Assembly (NCBI RefSeq): GCF_015694405.1
Contig: NZ_JADQDB010000001.1
Location: 62,001 to 126,000 of the forward strand
Direction of reading: 5' to 3'
Source of the DNA: Pelagibacterium limicola
Lineage (GTDB): Bacteria > Pseudomonadota > Alphaproteobacteria > Rhizobiales > Devosiaceae
DNA: 64,000 bases
The notes under the pieces are model-generated. The model had not been told where the DNA came from, did no database searches, and worked only from the letters and a program-made list of their open reading frames with translations. Positions 31,579-40,632 of the stretch are shown piece by piece; within the stretch, counting starts at the first letter, position 1; the number at the start of each line of letters is the position of its first letter. Position numbers and translations under genes: made by a program.

Positions 31579-32322
31579 TCATCCGCCCAATACGTCGATA
31601 TACCGCCGGACGGCCTCGCCGAACCCAAAGATCAGAGCATCCGCCGTGATCCCGTGCCCGATGGAAACCTCATCGACACCGGGAATCGCCTCCTTAAACG
31701 CGGGCAGGTTGGCCAGCGTCAGGTCGTGGCCTGCATTCAGACCCATCCCCGCAACCCGCGCTGCCCTCGCCGTCTCGGCGAGTACCGCAAGTTCGGCTTC
31801 GGCTCGCACCGGATCATCGAAGCACGCTCCGTACGGGCCCGTATATAATTCCACCCGGTCCGCACCGGTCGCCTTGGCGGCTGCGATGCCTGCATGTCCT
31901 GCGTCCGGGTCGCAAAATAGCGAAACGCGCCGCGAGGAAGTCCTGAGTCGCTGGACGACGGATGTCAGGAAATTCCCCTTGCCCAAGAAATCCCATCCAT
32001 GGTCCGAAGTCGCCTGCGCCGGATCGTCGGGCACCAGCGTCACCTGATTGGGATCGACCTCCTCGATCAGCGCGAGGAAATCCTCACTCGGATAGCCCTC
32101 GATATTGAACTCGGCCTGGGGATATTCGGCGTCCAGCAGCGCCTTGAGGTCGTAAACGTCCTCGCGCCGAATATGCCGCTCGTCGGGCCGCGGATGCACC
32201 GTCACCCCCGCTGCTCCCTCATCGAGCACGATCCGCGCCATGCCCGTGACGCTCGGCCAGGGCAGATTCCGGCGGTTACGCAATTGCGCGACGGCGTTGA
32301 GATTGACGGATAGCTTGGTCAT
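31579..32322 (-). CDS. pdxJ: Pyridoxine 5'-phosphate synthase
   Basis: A 247-residue TIM-barrel protein. The start [18 protein letters not shown], the catalytic [20 protein letters not shown] and the C-terminal [14 protein letters not shown]...[17 protein letters not shown] are hallmark PdxJ sequences. It condenses 1-deoxyxylulose 5-phosphate with 3-amino-2-oxopropyl phosphate, giving pyridoxine 5'-phosphate in vitamin B6 synthesis. The ATG at 32320-32322 gives the standard N-terminus; a GTG three codons earlier is in frame. The gene is separate from other pdx genes. Confidence 0.96.
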   Translation of the reverse strand: MTKLSVNLNAVAQLRNRRNLPWPSVTGMARIVLDEGAAGVTVHPRPDERHIRREDVYDLKALLDAEYPQAEFNIEGYPSEDFLALIEEVDPNQVTLVPDDPAQATSDHGWDFLGKGNFLTSVVQRLRTSSRRVSLFCDPDAGHAGIAAAKATGADRVELYTGPYGACFDDPVRAEAELAVLAETARAARVAGMGLNAGHDLTLANLPAFKEAIPGVDEVSIGHGITADALIFGFGEAVRRYIDVLGG

Positions 32323-32368
32323 GGAAAGCACGATGGATTGGAGACTCGGAAACGTTCTCTACATCGTT

Positions 32369-33286
32369 TCAGGCCCTGCCTGAACCCTGCTTTATATCTA
32401 TCGGTGTCCGGGCTGCCACTGCGGGCCGGCTCGACCGCATGACGAGGATTACCCCGCACACGAGAATCAGCCCGATCCCCGCGAAGGCAAGCGGGTTCGG
32501 AAAATCGCCGAACATCACGAACCCCAGCAACAGCGCCCATAACAAAGTGCTGTAAAGGAATGGCGCGACCACCCCCACCGGCGCGACACGAAAGGTCAGA
32601 AAAATGAAAAGCTGCCCGAACATCAGGAAAAATCCCGACGCAAGCAGATAGACCAGGGTATGGAACGAGGGGGAAACCCAGCTATCGAACAGCAGCGTCG
32701 CGATCCCTGACGCCGCCATGACCATGATGACCGCGCCATACGCGACCACCGGCCCAGGTATGTCCGCCGGCAGCATTCGCGCCACGATATCGCGTCCTGC
32801 AATGGCAACCGCAGCAACAAGCCCAAGAACCATAAATGGAGATACGCTCCCCGCCTGAGGTTGCGCGACCATGAGCGCCCCGGCAAAACCGCCAAGGATC
32901 AATACGATCTGTGCGCGCCCAAGCCGCTCCCTGAAAATCACCGCCGCCCCGATCAGCAGCAGCATGGGCGAAAGCTGCCCGATAGCCGAAATATCGGCAA
33001 TCGGCATCCGCGCCAGCGCATTGAGGAAGCAGAATACCGCGATAATTTCGAACACGTTGCGCAACAGCGCCCAGCGGTCGAAGATCATCCTCATGCGATG
33101 CGCCGACCGCGTGAGGAGCACCATTGGCAAACACCAGATGGCCGCCGCAACGCCGCGCAAGAACAGAGCCTGGAAGACCGGCAACTCCTCTGTCGCCAGT
33201 TTGAAAAACGAGTCGTTGATAACGAATGCGCCCGAGGCTGCCACCATGAGGATGATGCCCCGGGCATTCGCTGAAAGTCTGGTCAA
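32369..33286 (-). CDS. DMT superfamily (EamA) transporter
   Basis: A 305-residue protein with ten predicted membrane helices in two EamA repeats. Visible marks are ILMVAASGAFVINDSFFKLATEELPVFQALFLRGVAA at the start and ALARMPIADISAIGQLSPMLLLIGAAVIFRERL near the end of the first repeat. It is a drug/metabolite exporter by family; the substrate is unknown. It follows ilvN by 3 bases in the same orientation, so it is probably cotranscribed from the ilvB promoter. An amino acid or intermediate exporter would be consistent with this, but that is inference. Confidence 0.88.
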   Translation of the reverse strand: MTRLSANARGIILMVAASGAFVINDSFFKLATEELPVFQALFLRGVAAAIWCLPMVLLTRSAHRMRMIFDRWALLRNVFEIIAVFCFLNALARMPIADISAIGQLSPMLLLIGAAVIFRERLGRAQIVLILGGFAGALMVAQPQAGSVSPFMVLGLVAAVAIAGRDIVARMLPADIPGPVVAYGAVIMVMAASGIATLLFDSWVSPSFHTLVYLLASGFFLMFGQLFIFLTFRVAPVGVVAPFLYSTLLWALLLGFVMFGDFPNPLAFAGIGLILVCGVILVMRSSRPAVAARTPIDIKQGSGRA

Positions 33287-33289
33287 CCT

Positions 33290-33850
33290 CTACATGCCCT
33301 CGGCGCCGCGCGTGATCGCCGCCAGCCCGGTCCGCACCACCTCGACCAGCCCGATGGGCGCCATAAGCGCTATGAACTGCTCGACCTTGGAGGATTTGCC
33401 CGTCACCTCAAACACGAAACTCTCGGTCGATGCATCGATCACCTGCGCGCGGAACGCATCGGCCAGCCGCAAGGCTTCGACGCGATTCTCGCCGACCCCG
33501 GCAACCTTGACCAGGGCCAATTCGCGCTCGATGGCATTCCCCTCCGCGGTCAGATCATGCACCTTGTGCACCGGCACCAGCCGTTCAAGCTGGAGCTTGA
33601 TCTGCTCGAGGATCTTGGGGGTCGCCACCGTTACCACGGTAATCCGCGAGCGGTGCTTGTCGTGCTCGGTCTCGCTCACCGTGAGAGAGTCGATATTGAA
33701 CCCCCGCGCCGAAAACAGCCCCACGACCCGCGCGAGTACCCCCGGCTCGTTGTCCACCAGCACCGTCAGCGTATGACGCTCGGGGGTCTGGGTCTGCTGG
33801 GTCAGAAAATATGCCGATCCAGTCGGCAACAGATTTGCATTCATGTTCAT
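33290..33850 (-). CDS. ilvN: Acetolactate synthase small (regulatory) subunit
   Basis: A 186-residue protein, slightly longer than the 160-170 of IlvH. The ACT domain is at about residues 23-95 (HTLTVLVDNEPGVLARVVGLFSARGFNIDSLTV), followed by the C-terminal ALS_ss domain (GNAIERELALVKV ... FVFEVTGKSSKVEQFIALM). It confers valine feedback inhibition on IlvB. It starts 14 bases after ilvB and is cotranscribed with it; some authors would call this gene ilvH. Confidence 0.96.
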   Translation of the reverse strand: MNMNANLLPTGSAYFLTQQTQTPERHTLTVLVDNEPGVLARVVGLFSARGFNIDSLTVSETEHDKHRSRITVVTVATPKILEQIKLQLERLVPVHKVHDLTAEGNAIERELALVKVAGVGENRVEALRLADAFRAQVIDASTESFVFEVTGKSSKVEQFIALMAPIGLVEVVRTGLAAITRGAEGM

Positions 33851-33864
33851 GTCCCTCAGGGGTC

Positions 33865-35625
33865 CTAGACGAGGACCTTCCCCTTCTCATCGATGATCGA
33901 TCCAATATCCGCCGTATCGGGCAGGATCATCTCGTTATGCGGCTTGCCCGACGGGATCATCGGCAGGCAGTTTTCTTCCTTGGACACAAGGCAATCGAAA
34001 ATCACCGGCTTGTTGACGTTGATCATCTCGTCGATCGCATTGTCGAGTTCCGACGGGTCGCTACAGCGGATACCATGGCCACCATAGGCTTCGGCAAGTT
34101 TCACGAAATCGGGTAGCGCGTCCGAATAGGAGTGCGAATACCGCCCGCCATGGAGCAGTTCCTGCCACTGGCGCACCATGCCCATATATTCGTTGTTCAG
34201 AATGAACACCTTGATCGGCAGGTTGTACTGCAACGCCGTCGACATTTCCTGCATTGTCATCTGTACCGAGGCTTCGCCCGCAATGTCGATCACCAGCGCA
34301 TCCCGATGCGCCACCTGCACGCCGATGGCGGCCGGCAGCCCGTAGCCCATCGTGCCCAGCCCGCCCGAGGTCATCCAACGGTTGGGCTGGTCGAAATGAA
34401 AGTGCTGCGCAGCCCACATCTGGTGCTGGCCCACCTCGGTTGTGATGTAGACGTCCCGGCCTCTCGTCGCCTCGTACAGCCGCTGGATCGCGTGCTGGGG
34501 CTTAATGATCGTATCCGAATTGGTGAAGCCCAGCGAATTGACGCTCCGCCATTTCTCGATCTGCTTCCACCAAGGTGCAATGGCTTCGATGCGCGGCTGG
34601 TTGGTCTTGGCCCGCCAGATCCGGATCATCTCTTCCATGACGAGATTGACATCCCCGACGATCGGCACGTCGACGAGAATGTTCTTGTTGATCGAGGAGG
34701 GATCGATATCGACGTGAATCTTCCGGCTTCCCGGTGAGAACGCATCGATCCGGCCGGTGATCCGGTCGTCGAACCGTGCGCCCAGACAGATCATCAGGTC
34801 GCAATCGTGCATCGCCATATTGGCTTCATAGGTGCCGTGCATCCCCAGCATCCCGAGCCACTGGTTGCCCGAGGCCGGATAGGCACCCAGCCCCATCAGG
34901 GTGGATGTCACCGGGAATCCCGTCAGCTCCGCCAGTTCGCGCAGGTTCCGGCTCGCCTCCGGCCCCGAATTGACGATTCCGCCGCCTGTGTAGAACACCG
35001 GGCGCTCCGCCTTCAGCATCAATTCGACAGCCAAACGGATCGCCTCGATATCCCCTTCTCGCTGCGGCTTGTAGGTGGGGTGGCTCATCTGAGCCTGTGG
35101 CTTGAAATAGCGCCCCATCGCAAACTGCACGTCCTTGGGGATGTCGATGACCACCGGCCCCGGCCGCCCCGACGTCGCGATATGGAACGCTTCATGCAGG
35201 ATGCGCGGCAGGTCCTCGATCGATTTGACGAGATAGTTGTGCTTTGTGCAGTTGCGCGTAATCCCGACCGTGTCGCACTCCTGGAAGGCATCGGACCCGA
35301 TAAGCGGCGTTGGCACCTGCCCCGTGATGCAGACCAGCGGGATGGAATCGAGCAGGGCGTCGGTCAACCCGGTCACCGCGTTTGTGGCCCCCGGTCCTGA
35401 AGTCACGAGAACGACCCCGCACTTGCCTGTCGAGCGGGCATAGCCTTCGGCCATGTGCGTTGCGCCCTGCTCGTGCCGCACGAGAATATGCTCGAGCTTG
35501 TCCTGCTGGAAAATCGCATCGTAGATCGGCAGCACCGCGCCGCCCGGATAGCCGAAGATATGTTCGACTCCCTGATCTATGAGCGCCTGAACCACCATTT
35601 CGGCGCCGGTCATCTGTTCGGCCAT
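33865..35625 (-). CDS. ilvB: Acetolactate synthase large (catalytic) subunit
   Basis: A 586-residue ThDP enzyme. The start has GYPGGAVLPIYDAIFQ and the catalytic Glu in RHEQGATHMAEGYARSTGK; FAD/ThDP regions include VTSGPGATNAVTG and GRPGPVVIDIPKDVQ. The usual ThDP metal motif GDGS/GDAS reads GEAS (in DIAGEASVQM), a variant I believe is common in Hyphomicrobiales. It makes acetolactate and acetohydroxybutyrate, the first step to valine, leucine and isoleucine. It is preceded by a leader ORF and an attenuator terminator. Confidence 0.96.
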   Translation of the reverse strand: MAEQMTGAEMVVQALIDQGVEHIFGYPGGAVLPIYDAIFQQDKLEHILVRHEQGATHMAEGYARSTGKCGVVLVTSGPGATNAVTGLTDALLDSIPLVCITGQVPTPLIGSDAFQECDTVGITRNCTKHNYLVKSIEDLPRILHEAFHIATSGRPGPVVIDIPKDVQFAMGRYFKPQAQMSHPTYKPQREGDIEAIRLAVELMLKAERPVFYTGGGIVNSGPEASRNLRELAELTGFPVTSTLMGLGAYPASGNQWLGMLGMHGTYEANMAMHDCDLMICLGARFDDRITGRIDAFSPGSRKIHVDIDPSSINKNILVDVPIVGDVNLVMEEMIRIWRAKTNQPRIEAIAPWWKQIEKWRSVNSLGFTNSDTIIKPQHAIQRLYEATRGRDVYITTEVGQHQMWAAQHFHFDQPNRWMTSGGLGTMGYGLPAAIGVQVAHRDALVIDIAGEASVQMTMQEMSTALQYNLPIKVFILNNEYMGMVRQWQELLHGGRYSHSYSDALPDFVKLAEAYGGHGIRCSDPSELDNAIDEMINVNKPVIFDCLVSKEENCLPMIPSGKPHNEMILPDTADIGSIIDEKGKVLV

Positions 35626-35674
35626 TTGAGCCTCTCCCTACTTCTAACTGCCGCCGGAGCGGACTTCAGGTAAT

Positions 35675-35696
35675 AAAAAAGGCCCCGTTTGGGACC
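35675..35696 (-). terminator. ilvB attenuator (intrinsic terminator in the leader)
   Basis: Minus-strand stem GGTCCC-AAAC-GGGGCC (one G-T wobble) followed by TTTTTT. It lies about 50 bases upstream of the ilvB start and about 40 bases downstream of the leader ORF stop. An earlier hairpin, GAGGG-AATGA-CCCTC (35723-35737), at the leader stop could act as the pause structure. Confidence 0.8.
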
Positions 35697-35735
35697 TGTT
35701 TCCGCGCACCGCAATTTGCCACGAGGGTCATTCCC

Positions 35736-35780
35736 TCATGTTGCGATGCGCCTGCCTACTACAAGAATACGTGCCGTCAC
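35736..35780 (-). CDS. ilvB leader peptide (Ile-Leu-Val-Val attenuator ORF)
   Basis: A 14-residue ORF with a GTG start, product MTARILVVGRRIAT. GGAG lies about 10 bases upstream. Four consecutive branched-chain codons (Ile, Leu, Val, Val) sit 20 bases before a hairpin, with a terminator further on. This is the layout of ribosome-mediated attenuation of acetolactate synthase operons: shortage of any of the three amino acids should stall the ribosome on these codons and prevent the terminator from forming. Confidence 0.75.
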   Translation of the reverse strand: MTARILVVGRRIAT

Positions 35781-35863
35781 GACGGAGCTTCTCCAGATAT
35801 TCCACCGGCATTGGTAGTGGGACCAATTCGGATGGTCAAGCCCCAAATTCTCTCGCCACTACG

Positions 35864-35894
35864 AAGAAAGGCCCGCTACTGGACGCAGCGAGCC
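35864..35894 (-). terminator. Intrinsic terminator downstream of the glycine-zipper lipoprotein gene
   Basis: Minus-strand stem GGCTCGCT / AGCGGGCC with a 9-base loop, followed by TTTCTT. It lies about 27 bases after the lipoprotein stop and insulates it from the ilvB leader. Confidence 0.65.
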
Positions 35895-35920
35895 TTCGTA
35901 AACTTGCCTGTTTCAGGCGA

Positions 35921-36190
35921 TTAGCCCTGCGGGCAGCGGTCGATATAGAGACGACCATCGGCTGCGCGGTAGTAGCAGCGCTCGGGCTGACCGGCCACCT
36001 GGCCGACAAGCGCACCGGCAACGCCGCCAACGGCCGCGCCAATGGCGGCACCCTGCACCGTCCCGGTGGTCACACCACCAACGATTGCACCAGCACCGGC
36101 GCCGATCGCAGCCGTCTGCTGAGTCCGGGTACAGGCGGATACGGCGAGAAGCGTGGTGAGCGCAACGCCAATGACCAACAACTTTTTCAT
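35921..36190 (-). CDS. Glycine-zipper lipoprotein
   Basis: An 89-residue protein. The N-terminus MKKLLVIGVALTTLLAVSAC is a lipoprotein signal with the lipid-accepting Cys at residue 20. The mature part has glycine-zipper repeats (AAIGAGAGAIVGG and AAIGAAVGGVAGALVGQ), the pattern of 17-kDa-antigen/OmpA-like outer membrane lipoproteins of alphaproteobacteria, followed by a short tail with CYYRAADGRLYIDRC that could form one disulfide. The ATG at 36188-36190 has GGAGG 8 bases upstream. Likely role is envelope structure; it has its own terminator. Confidence 0.85.
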   Translation of the reverse strand: MKKLLVIGVALTTLLAVSACTRTQQTAAIGAGAGAIVGGVTTGTVQGAAIGAAVGGVAGALVGQVAGQPERCYYRAADGRLYIDRCPQG

Positions 36191-36401
36191 CTTGAGAAGC
36201 CTCCGTGCGACTTGAAAAACTTTGAGTTCCCTCACGCTTCAAATGCTCGTCGCCGCTTTTCGTTCCGCGTGAAGGAACCGATGGGCTATCAGGACGAATC
36301 TGAATCCAACCTGAACGAACCCTAACATAGGTTAACTTCTGCTATTTTTGTGATTTTCTCAAGGGGCTTGCGGCATATCGTTTTTTGAGAGCCGGCTCAA
36401 T

Positions 36402-36752
36402 TCATTTGAGGTAACGCCGCACGATCAGCGCTTCCGCCCGCATCGCTTCCGCCTGGTCCTCGAGGCCCAGCCGGTCGAACTCTAGAGCTGCCTGCTCGCG
36501 CTCTCCGATTTCACCGACGAGCAGATCGCGAATATCCGCTTCGCCGAGCCCGAGGCGTAATATCTCGGCCGATCCGCTATGGAAATCGTGCTGCACCACC
36601 GGCCCCGCCGACATTGGAGGTGCCTCCGCATGATCGATTGCAGCAACCAGCGCACGAAGAAGCCTCACTTCGCCCGCACGTCGTTCTTTCATCGCGGCCC
36701 GCAGGTCCGTGCGTAGCTGCACTTTCATGGCGTTCGCTGAACTCTGAGTCAT
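36402..36752 (-). CDS. GatB/YqeY domain-containing protein
   Basis: A 116-residue soluble helical protein. The start MKVQLRTDLRAAMKERRAGEVRLLRALVAAIDHAE matches the YqeY family, the tail domain of GatB found alone in many bacteria. The second half (IRDLLVGEIGEREQAALEFDRLGLEDQAEAMRAEALIVRRYL) keeps the family pattern. Members are thought to interact with tRNA or tRNA-dependent amidotransferase, but the role is not established. It is divergent from the excisionase-like gene. Confidence 0.8.
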   Translation of the reverse strand: MTQSSANAMKVQLRTDLRAAMKERRAGEVRLLRALVAAIDHAEAPPMSAGPVVQHDFHSGSAEILRLGLGEADIRDLLVGEIGEREQAALEFDRLGLEDQAEAMRAEALIVRRYLK

Positions 36753-36825
36753 GCTGATATTCCTTATTGCGTTCTATATTTCGCTATTATAGTTATTTTT
36801 AGGGAGCAATAGGGAATATATGGTC

Positions 36826-37245
36826 ATGTCCGACAATCTCTTCACCGTGGAGCAGGCGGCCCAGCGGCTGAACCTCCATCCGAAAACGGTCCTCCGCTAC
36901 ATCCGCGAAGGCCGGCTCACCGCGACTCGTTTAGGCAAGTCCTACCGTATTCTCCGCAACGAGCTCGACGCCTTCGCCGGAATCGCAGCAGGGGCGTCCG
37001 CGAAAGCATCCGCTGCCCGCGCCACTGCCATCCTCGAGATTCCCACCATCGACGTTGGCCGCTCGGAACGCATCGCCACCTTCCTTCAGGCTACCGCTCT
37101 CTCCGGCGATGCCACGACCCCGCCTCTGCACGTCCAGACCGCTTTCGATCCCGCTACGGAATCCATGAAAATCATCCTCATCGGCACACCCGCCGACGTC
37201 GGCAAGCTCCTGGAGATGCTCGATGTGCACACTAGGAGCCGATGA
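36826..37245 (+). CDS. Helix-turn-helix (excisionase/MerR-like) DNA-binding protein
   Basis: A 139-residue protein. The N-terminal winged helix is the excisionase-family HTH (LFTVEQAAQRLNLHPKTVLRYIREGRLTATRLGKSYRILRNELDAF, about residues 4-49). The rest has a short predicted alpha-beta domain ending KIILIGTPADVGKLLEMLD, which may bind a ligand or dimerise. There is no integrase nearby, so this is a regulator rather than a phage excisionase. Its stop overlaps the start of the downstream alpha/beta hydrolase gene, so the two form one operon. The upstream 60 bases are AT-rich with a CTATTATAG palindrome, a possible autoregulatory site. ATGs at 36820 and 36826 are both possible. Confidence 0.85.
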   Translation: MSDNLFTVEQAAQRLNLHPKTVLRYIREGRLTATRLGKSYRILRNELDAFAGIAAGASAKASAARATAILEIPTIDVGRSERIATFLQATALSGDATTPPLHVQTAFDPATESMKIILIGTPADVGKLLEMLDVHTRSR

Positions 37246-38108
37246 TGAGCGAGCTGGTTTTCAAAAACGCCGAATCCGCCACCGCGGTAAAGCAGGCCTA
37301 TCGGAAGGTTCTCGACCTGTGGCCAGTCCCGCGAAGCGAACGCGAAATCCAGACGCGTCACGGCAAGGCATTCGTAATTTCCTGCGGCCCCGAATCCGCG
37401 CCTCCTGTCGTGCTGTTTCACGGCTCACAAGCCAATTCAGCCGCGTGGCTCCCCGATATTGCCGCATGGGCTGCGAGATTCCGCCTCCATGCCATAGACA
37501 TGATCGGAGAACCCGGCCTCAGCGAGCACGTCCGGCCTGAACTGGAAGGAGACACTCATGCTCAATGGCTCGATGACGTCTTCGGCGCGCTCGAGCTATC
37601 CCACGCCGGGCTGGTGGGCACTTCGCTCGGCGGCTGGCTCGCACTCGATTATGCCAAACGGCGCCCCGGCTTTGCCGAAGCGCTCGTGCTCATCTGTCCC
37701 GCCGGGATCGGCAGGCAGAAAAATTTTCTCCTCAAGGCTCTACCCCTTCTTCTGTTCGGGTCATGGGGCGCGCGCAAGGTCCGCGAGATGGTCTTCGGCC
37801 CTGCCCCCAAGTCGCTACCACCCCAACAACAGACGATCGCAGGCCTGATGGATATGATCGGCAAAGCGGTCAAGCCGCGTGTTGTCGCCATTCCGCGCTT
37901 GAGCGATACCGAGTTGCGCACCCTGACCATACCGACCCTCGCGATCATCGGCGCGCGCGACGCCCTTATCGATTCATTTGATACACGGGAACGGCTACGG
38001 GCCTGCGCCCCGCAAGCGGAAATCTGCTTTCTTGAGGACGGCTACCATTTCCTGCCGGGCCATACCGGGCGCATTCTGGAGTTCCTCGAACGAAATCTGT
38101 CGAAATAG
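37242..38108 (+). CDS. Alpha/beta hydrolase
   Basis: A 288-residue soluble protein. The oxyanion loop is VVLFHGSQANSAAWLPDI, the nucleophile elbow GTSLGGWLALDYA, the acid lies in IIGARDALID and the catalytic His is in EDGYHFLPGH, a complete triad. The cap region with KNFLLKALPLLLFGSWGARKVREMVFG is hydrophobic, suggesting a lipophilic ester or lactone substrate. Two ATGs in a row overlap the stop of the HTH gene, so it is coexpressed with that regulator and may be its target. Confidence 0.9.
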   Translation: MMSELVFKNAESATAVKQAYRKVLDLWPVPRSEREIQTRHGKAFVISCGPESAPPVVLFHGSQANSAAWLPDIAAWAARFRLHAIDMIGEPGLSEHVRPELEGDTHAQWLDDVFGALELSHAGLVGTSLGGWLALDYAKRRPGFAEALVLICPAGIGRQKNFLLKALPLLLFGSWGARKVREMVFGPAPKSLPPQQQTIAGLMDMIGKAVKPRVVAIPRLSDTELRTLTIPTLAIIGARDALIDSFDTRERLRACAPQAEICFLEDGYHFLPGHTGRILEFLERNLSK

Positions 38109-38191
38109 GGAAAAGCGCTCGCGCGAGAGAACTTTCAAGGTCCCGCTGAATTTATCAGGGGTTCGATTGGAAACCGTCAGGGTGAAAGCCA

Positions 38192-39049
38192 ATGTACGTG
38201 ATCATGGGAGCAACGGGAAACGTCGGTGGCGCGGTCGCCGACACATTGCTGGCCCAGGGCGCGCCGGTGACTGTCCTTACCCGTAGGCCCGAGGAAGCAG
38301 GAATCTGGAGCGATAAGGGCGCGCAAATTTTGCGGGCCGATGCAGAGGATGTTTCGTCTTTACGGGCTGCTTTCCAGTCGGGCGAGCGCGCTTTCCTTCT
38401 CAATCCGCCGGCCGACCCCACGGGCGACACCGATAAAACGGAAAGACGCACGATCGCGAACATCCTGGCTGCAATCGGGGGATCGGGACTCGAAAAGGTC
38501 GTTGCCGCCTCGACTTACGGCGCGCAGCCGGGCGAGAGGATCGGAGATCTTTCCACCTTGTGGGAGCTGGAAGAAGGTTTGCGTCGCCAGCCTATACCCG
38601 CCGCAATCAACCGCGGCGCGTACTATATGACCAACTGGACAGGGTTCGTTGAAACCGTCCGGGAGACCGGCAAGCTCCCAAGCATGTTTCCGGCAAACGC
38701 GCAGATGCCGATGGTGGCGCCGCGCGATCTCGGAGAAGCTGCGGCGGCCCGGCTTGTGAGCCCACTCGATGATGTCGGTATCGTCTATGTGGAGGGGCCA
38801 GCGCGGTATACACCTCAGGATGTGGCAGATGCCTTCGCGGCCGCGTTGGATCGAGAGGTCGCGCTGGACGTGGCCGAACGCGACCAATGGCAGGAAATCT
38901 TCAAAAGCATCGGCTTTTCCGAAGAAGCCGCGCGCGCTTATACCAAGATGACCGTCGCCACTCTGGACGGCGACTTCGACAAGCCGGATACACCTTGGCG
39001 CGGTAAGATCACGCTTCGGGATTTTGTTTTTTCTGTCCTGGCGAAATGA
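38192..39049 (+). CDS. NmrA-like NAD(P)-binding protein (atypical SDR)
   Basis: A 285-residue protein. The glycine-rich motif YVIMGATGNVGGAVADTLLAQG at the N-terminus is an atypical-SDR dinucleotide-binding loop; VTVLTRRPEEA follows and the active-site Tyr/Lys pair is absent or displaced, as in NmrA/HSCARG-like redox sensors and quinone oxidoreductase-like proteins. AASTYGAQPG and AINRGAYYMTNWTG are typical. It lies 83 bases after the hydrolase in the same direction. Role unknown: NADP(H)-dependent reductase or redox sensor. Confidence 0.87.
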   Translation: MYVIMGATGNVGGAVADTLLAQGAPVTVLTRRPEEAGIWSDKGAQILRADAEDVSSLRAAFQSGERAFLLNPPADPTGDTDKTERRTIANILAAIGGSGLEKVVAASTYGAQPGERIGDLSTLWELEEGLRRQPIPAAINRGAYYMTNWTGFVETVRETGKLPSMFPANAQMPMVAPRDLGEAAAARLVSPLDDVGIVYVEGPARYTPQDVADAFAAALDREVALDVAERDQWQEIFKSIGFSEEAARAYTKMTVATLDGDFDKPDTPWRGKITLRDFVFSVLAK

Positions 39050-39208
39050 ACCGAACGCCCTGCTTCCTGGCTTGCACTCACACCGATAACTGAGACGGCG
39101 CTATAAGCCGAAACCGTCATCATCCGGCCTGACAAACCTTTTCTGATCCTGTATCCAGATCGGCTCCCCTCGATTCGGGGATCGTATCGGCTTGGGAAGG
39201 CCACACCA

Positions 39209-40612
39209 ATGAACGCGAATACCGATCCCCGCCTGGCGCAAAGCTGGAGCGAGGAACTGCGCGCTACTTTTCTGCTCGCCTGGCCGCTGGTTGTGGCGCA
39301 GGTAGCGCAGAATGCGCTCTATACGACCGACGTGATCATGATGGGCTGGCTCGGGTTCGAATATCTCGCCGCCGGCACCCTCGCCACGGCCTTTTTTACG
39401 CCCTTCCTCCTTCTCGGTGGCGGCATCGTCGGCGCGGTGGCCCCGCTCGTCGCGCAGGCGCTGGGCGCACGCCAGATCAAGCAGGTCCGCCGTACCGTGC
39501 GCCAGGGCTTCTGGGCCTGCATTCTGCTCGCAACGCTCCTGTTCCCACTCATCTGGAATATCCGTCCGCTGCTATTGCTCGCCGGGCAGGACCCGGAATT
39601 GGCCCTACTCGCCGAAGGCTACATGCAGATCGCCGTACTGACCCTCTATCCCGGGCTCGGGCTTTTCGCGATACGCTCGTTTCTCTCGGCGCTGGGCACG
39701 ACCCAGGTGATCCTCTACGTGACGGTCGCCGGCGTGATCGTCAATGCTGCCGGCAATTACCTCCTGATGTTCGGCCATTTCGGCCTTCCCCGGCTTGAGC
39801 TGCGCGGCGCGGCGATCACCACTGTCGTAACCAACTTCGTGATGTTCGGTCTTCTGCTGGCCTATGCCCTGCGACATCGCAGATACAGGCGCTTCAACAT
39901 TCTCGCCCGATTCTGGCGGCCCGATTGGCAGCGCTTGAAGCAGATCTTCCGCATCGGCACCCCCATCGGCCTGATGCTGCTGGCAGAAGTTGGCATGTTC
40001 GCAGTCGCCGCAATTTTCATCGGCTGGCTTGGGACGGCCCAACTGGCTGCCCATGCCGTCGCCCTGCAATGCGCGTCGTTCGCCTTCATGGTCCCTCTGG
40101 GTCTCTCGATGGCCTCCACCGTCCGCGTCGGCCTCGCCTTCGGAGCCCAAAGTCCCGCAGCCGTCGGCCGTGCGGGGTGGACAGCCATGGCGCTGGGCGT
40201 TGGCTTCATGGCGATCACGGCAACGCTGTTCCTCACAATGCCGGATGTCTTCGTGCGCCTGTTCCTTGATCCCGCCGATCCAGGCAACGCTGCCGCCCTC
40301 GCTCTGGCTGCGACCTACCTGCTGCTCGCTGGACTGTTCCAACTCGTCGATGGCGCGCAGGTCGTTGCCGCGCACGTCCTGCGCGGGCTTAACGACACCA
40401 AGATCCCCATGGTCGTGGCCCTGTTCGGCTACTGGGGGGTTGGAATGCCCACAGCGCTATTCCTCGGCGCCGAGGAACGGCTGGCCGGTGTCGGCGTCTG
40501 GATCGGCTTGGCCGTCGGCCTTGCCTTTGTGGCGGTCGTCCTCACCGCCCGCTTCGCCATGCGGGAACGGCTGGGGCTGCTCGACCCGAGACGCATGATA
40601 ACCGGTAGCTGA
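39209..40612 (+). CDS. MATE family efflux transporter (NorM-like)
   Basis: A 467-residue protein with 12 predicted membrane helices. The first half has LLAWPLVVAQVAQNALYTTDVIMMGWLGFEYLAAGTLA and the second half repeats it with GLMLLAEVGMFAVAAIFIGWLGTAQLAAHAVALQCASFAFMVPLGLS, the two-bundle MATE fold. It uses Na+ or H+ gradients to export cationic compounds. A GGGAAGG precedes the ATG. It stands alone between the NmrA-like gene and the methyltransferase gene. Confidence 0.93.
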   Translation: MNANTDPRLAQSWSEELRATFLLAWPLVVAQVAQNALYTTDVIMMGWLGFEYLAAGTLATAFFTPFLLLGGGIVGAVAPLVAQALGARQIKQVRRTVRQGFWACILLATLLFPLIWNIRPLLLLAGQDPELALLAEGYMQIAVLTLYPGLGLFAIRSFLSALGTTQVILYVTVAGVIVNAAGNYLLMFGHFGLPRLELRGAAITTVVTNFVMFGLLLAYALRHRRYRRFNILARFWRPDWQRLKQIFRIGTPIGLMLLAEVGMFAVAAIFIGWLGTAQLAAHAVALQCASFAFMVPLGLSMASTVRVGLAFGAQSPAAVGRAGWTAMALGVGFMAITATLFLTMPDVFVRLFLDPADPGNAAALALAATYLLLAGLFQLVDGAQVVAAHVLRGLNDTKIPMVVALFGYWGVGMPTALFLGAEERLAGVGVWIGLAVGLAFVAVVLTARFAMRERLGLLDPRRMITGS

Positions 40613-40632
40613 CACGGCCCGGCAAGCGGCGC

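Noticed and set aside
36826-37245. Excisionase-type HTH as a sign of an integrated element
   Set aside because: No integrase, att-like repeat or change of composition is nearby, and the gene is coupled to a hydrolase gene. It reads as an ordinary regulator.
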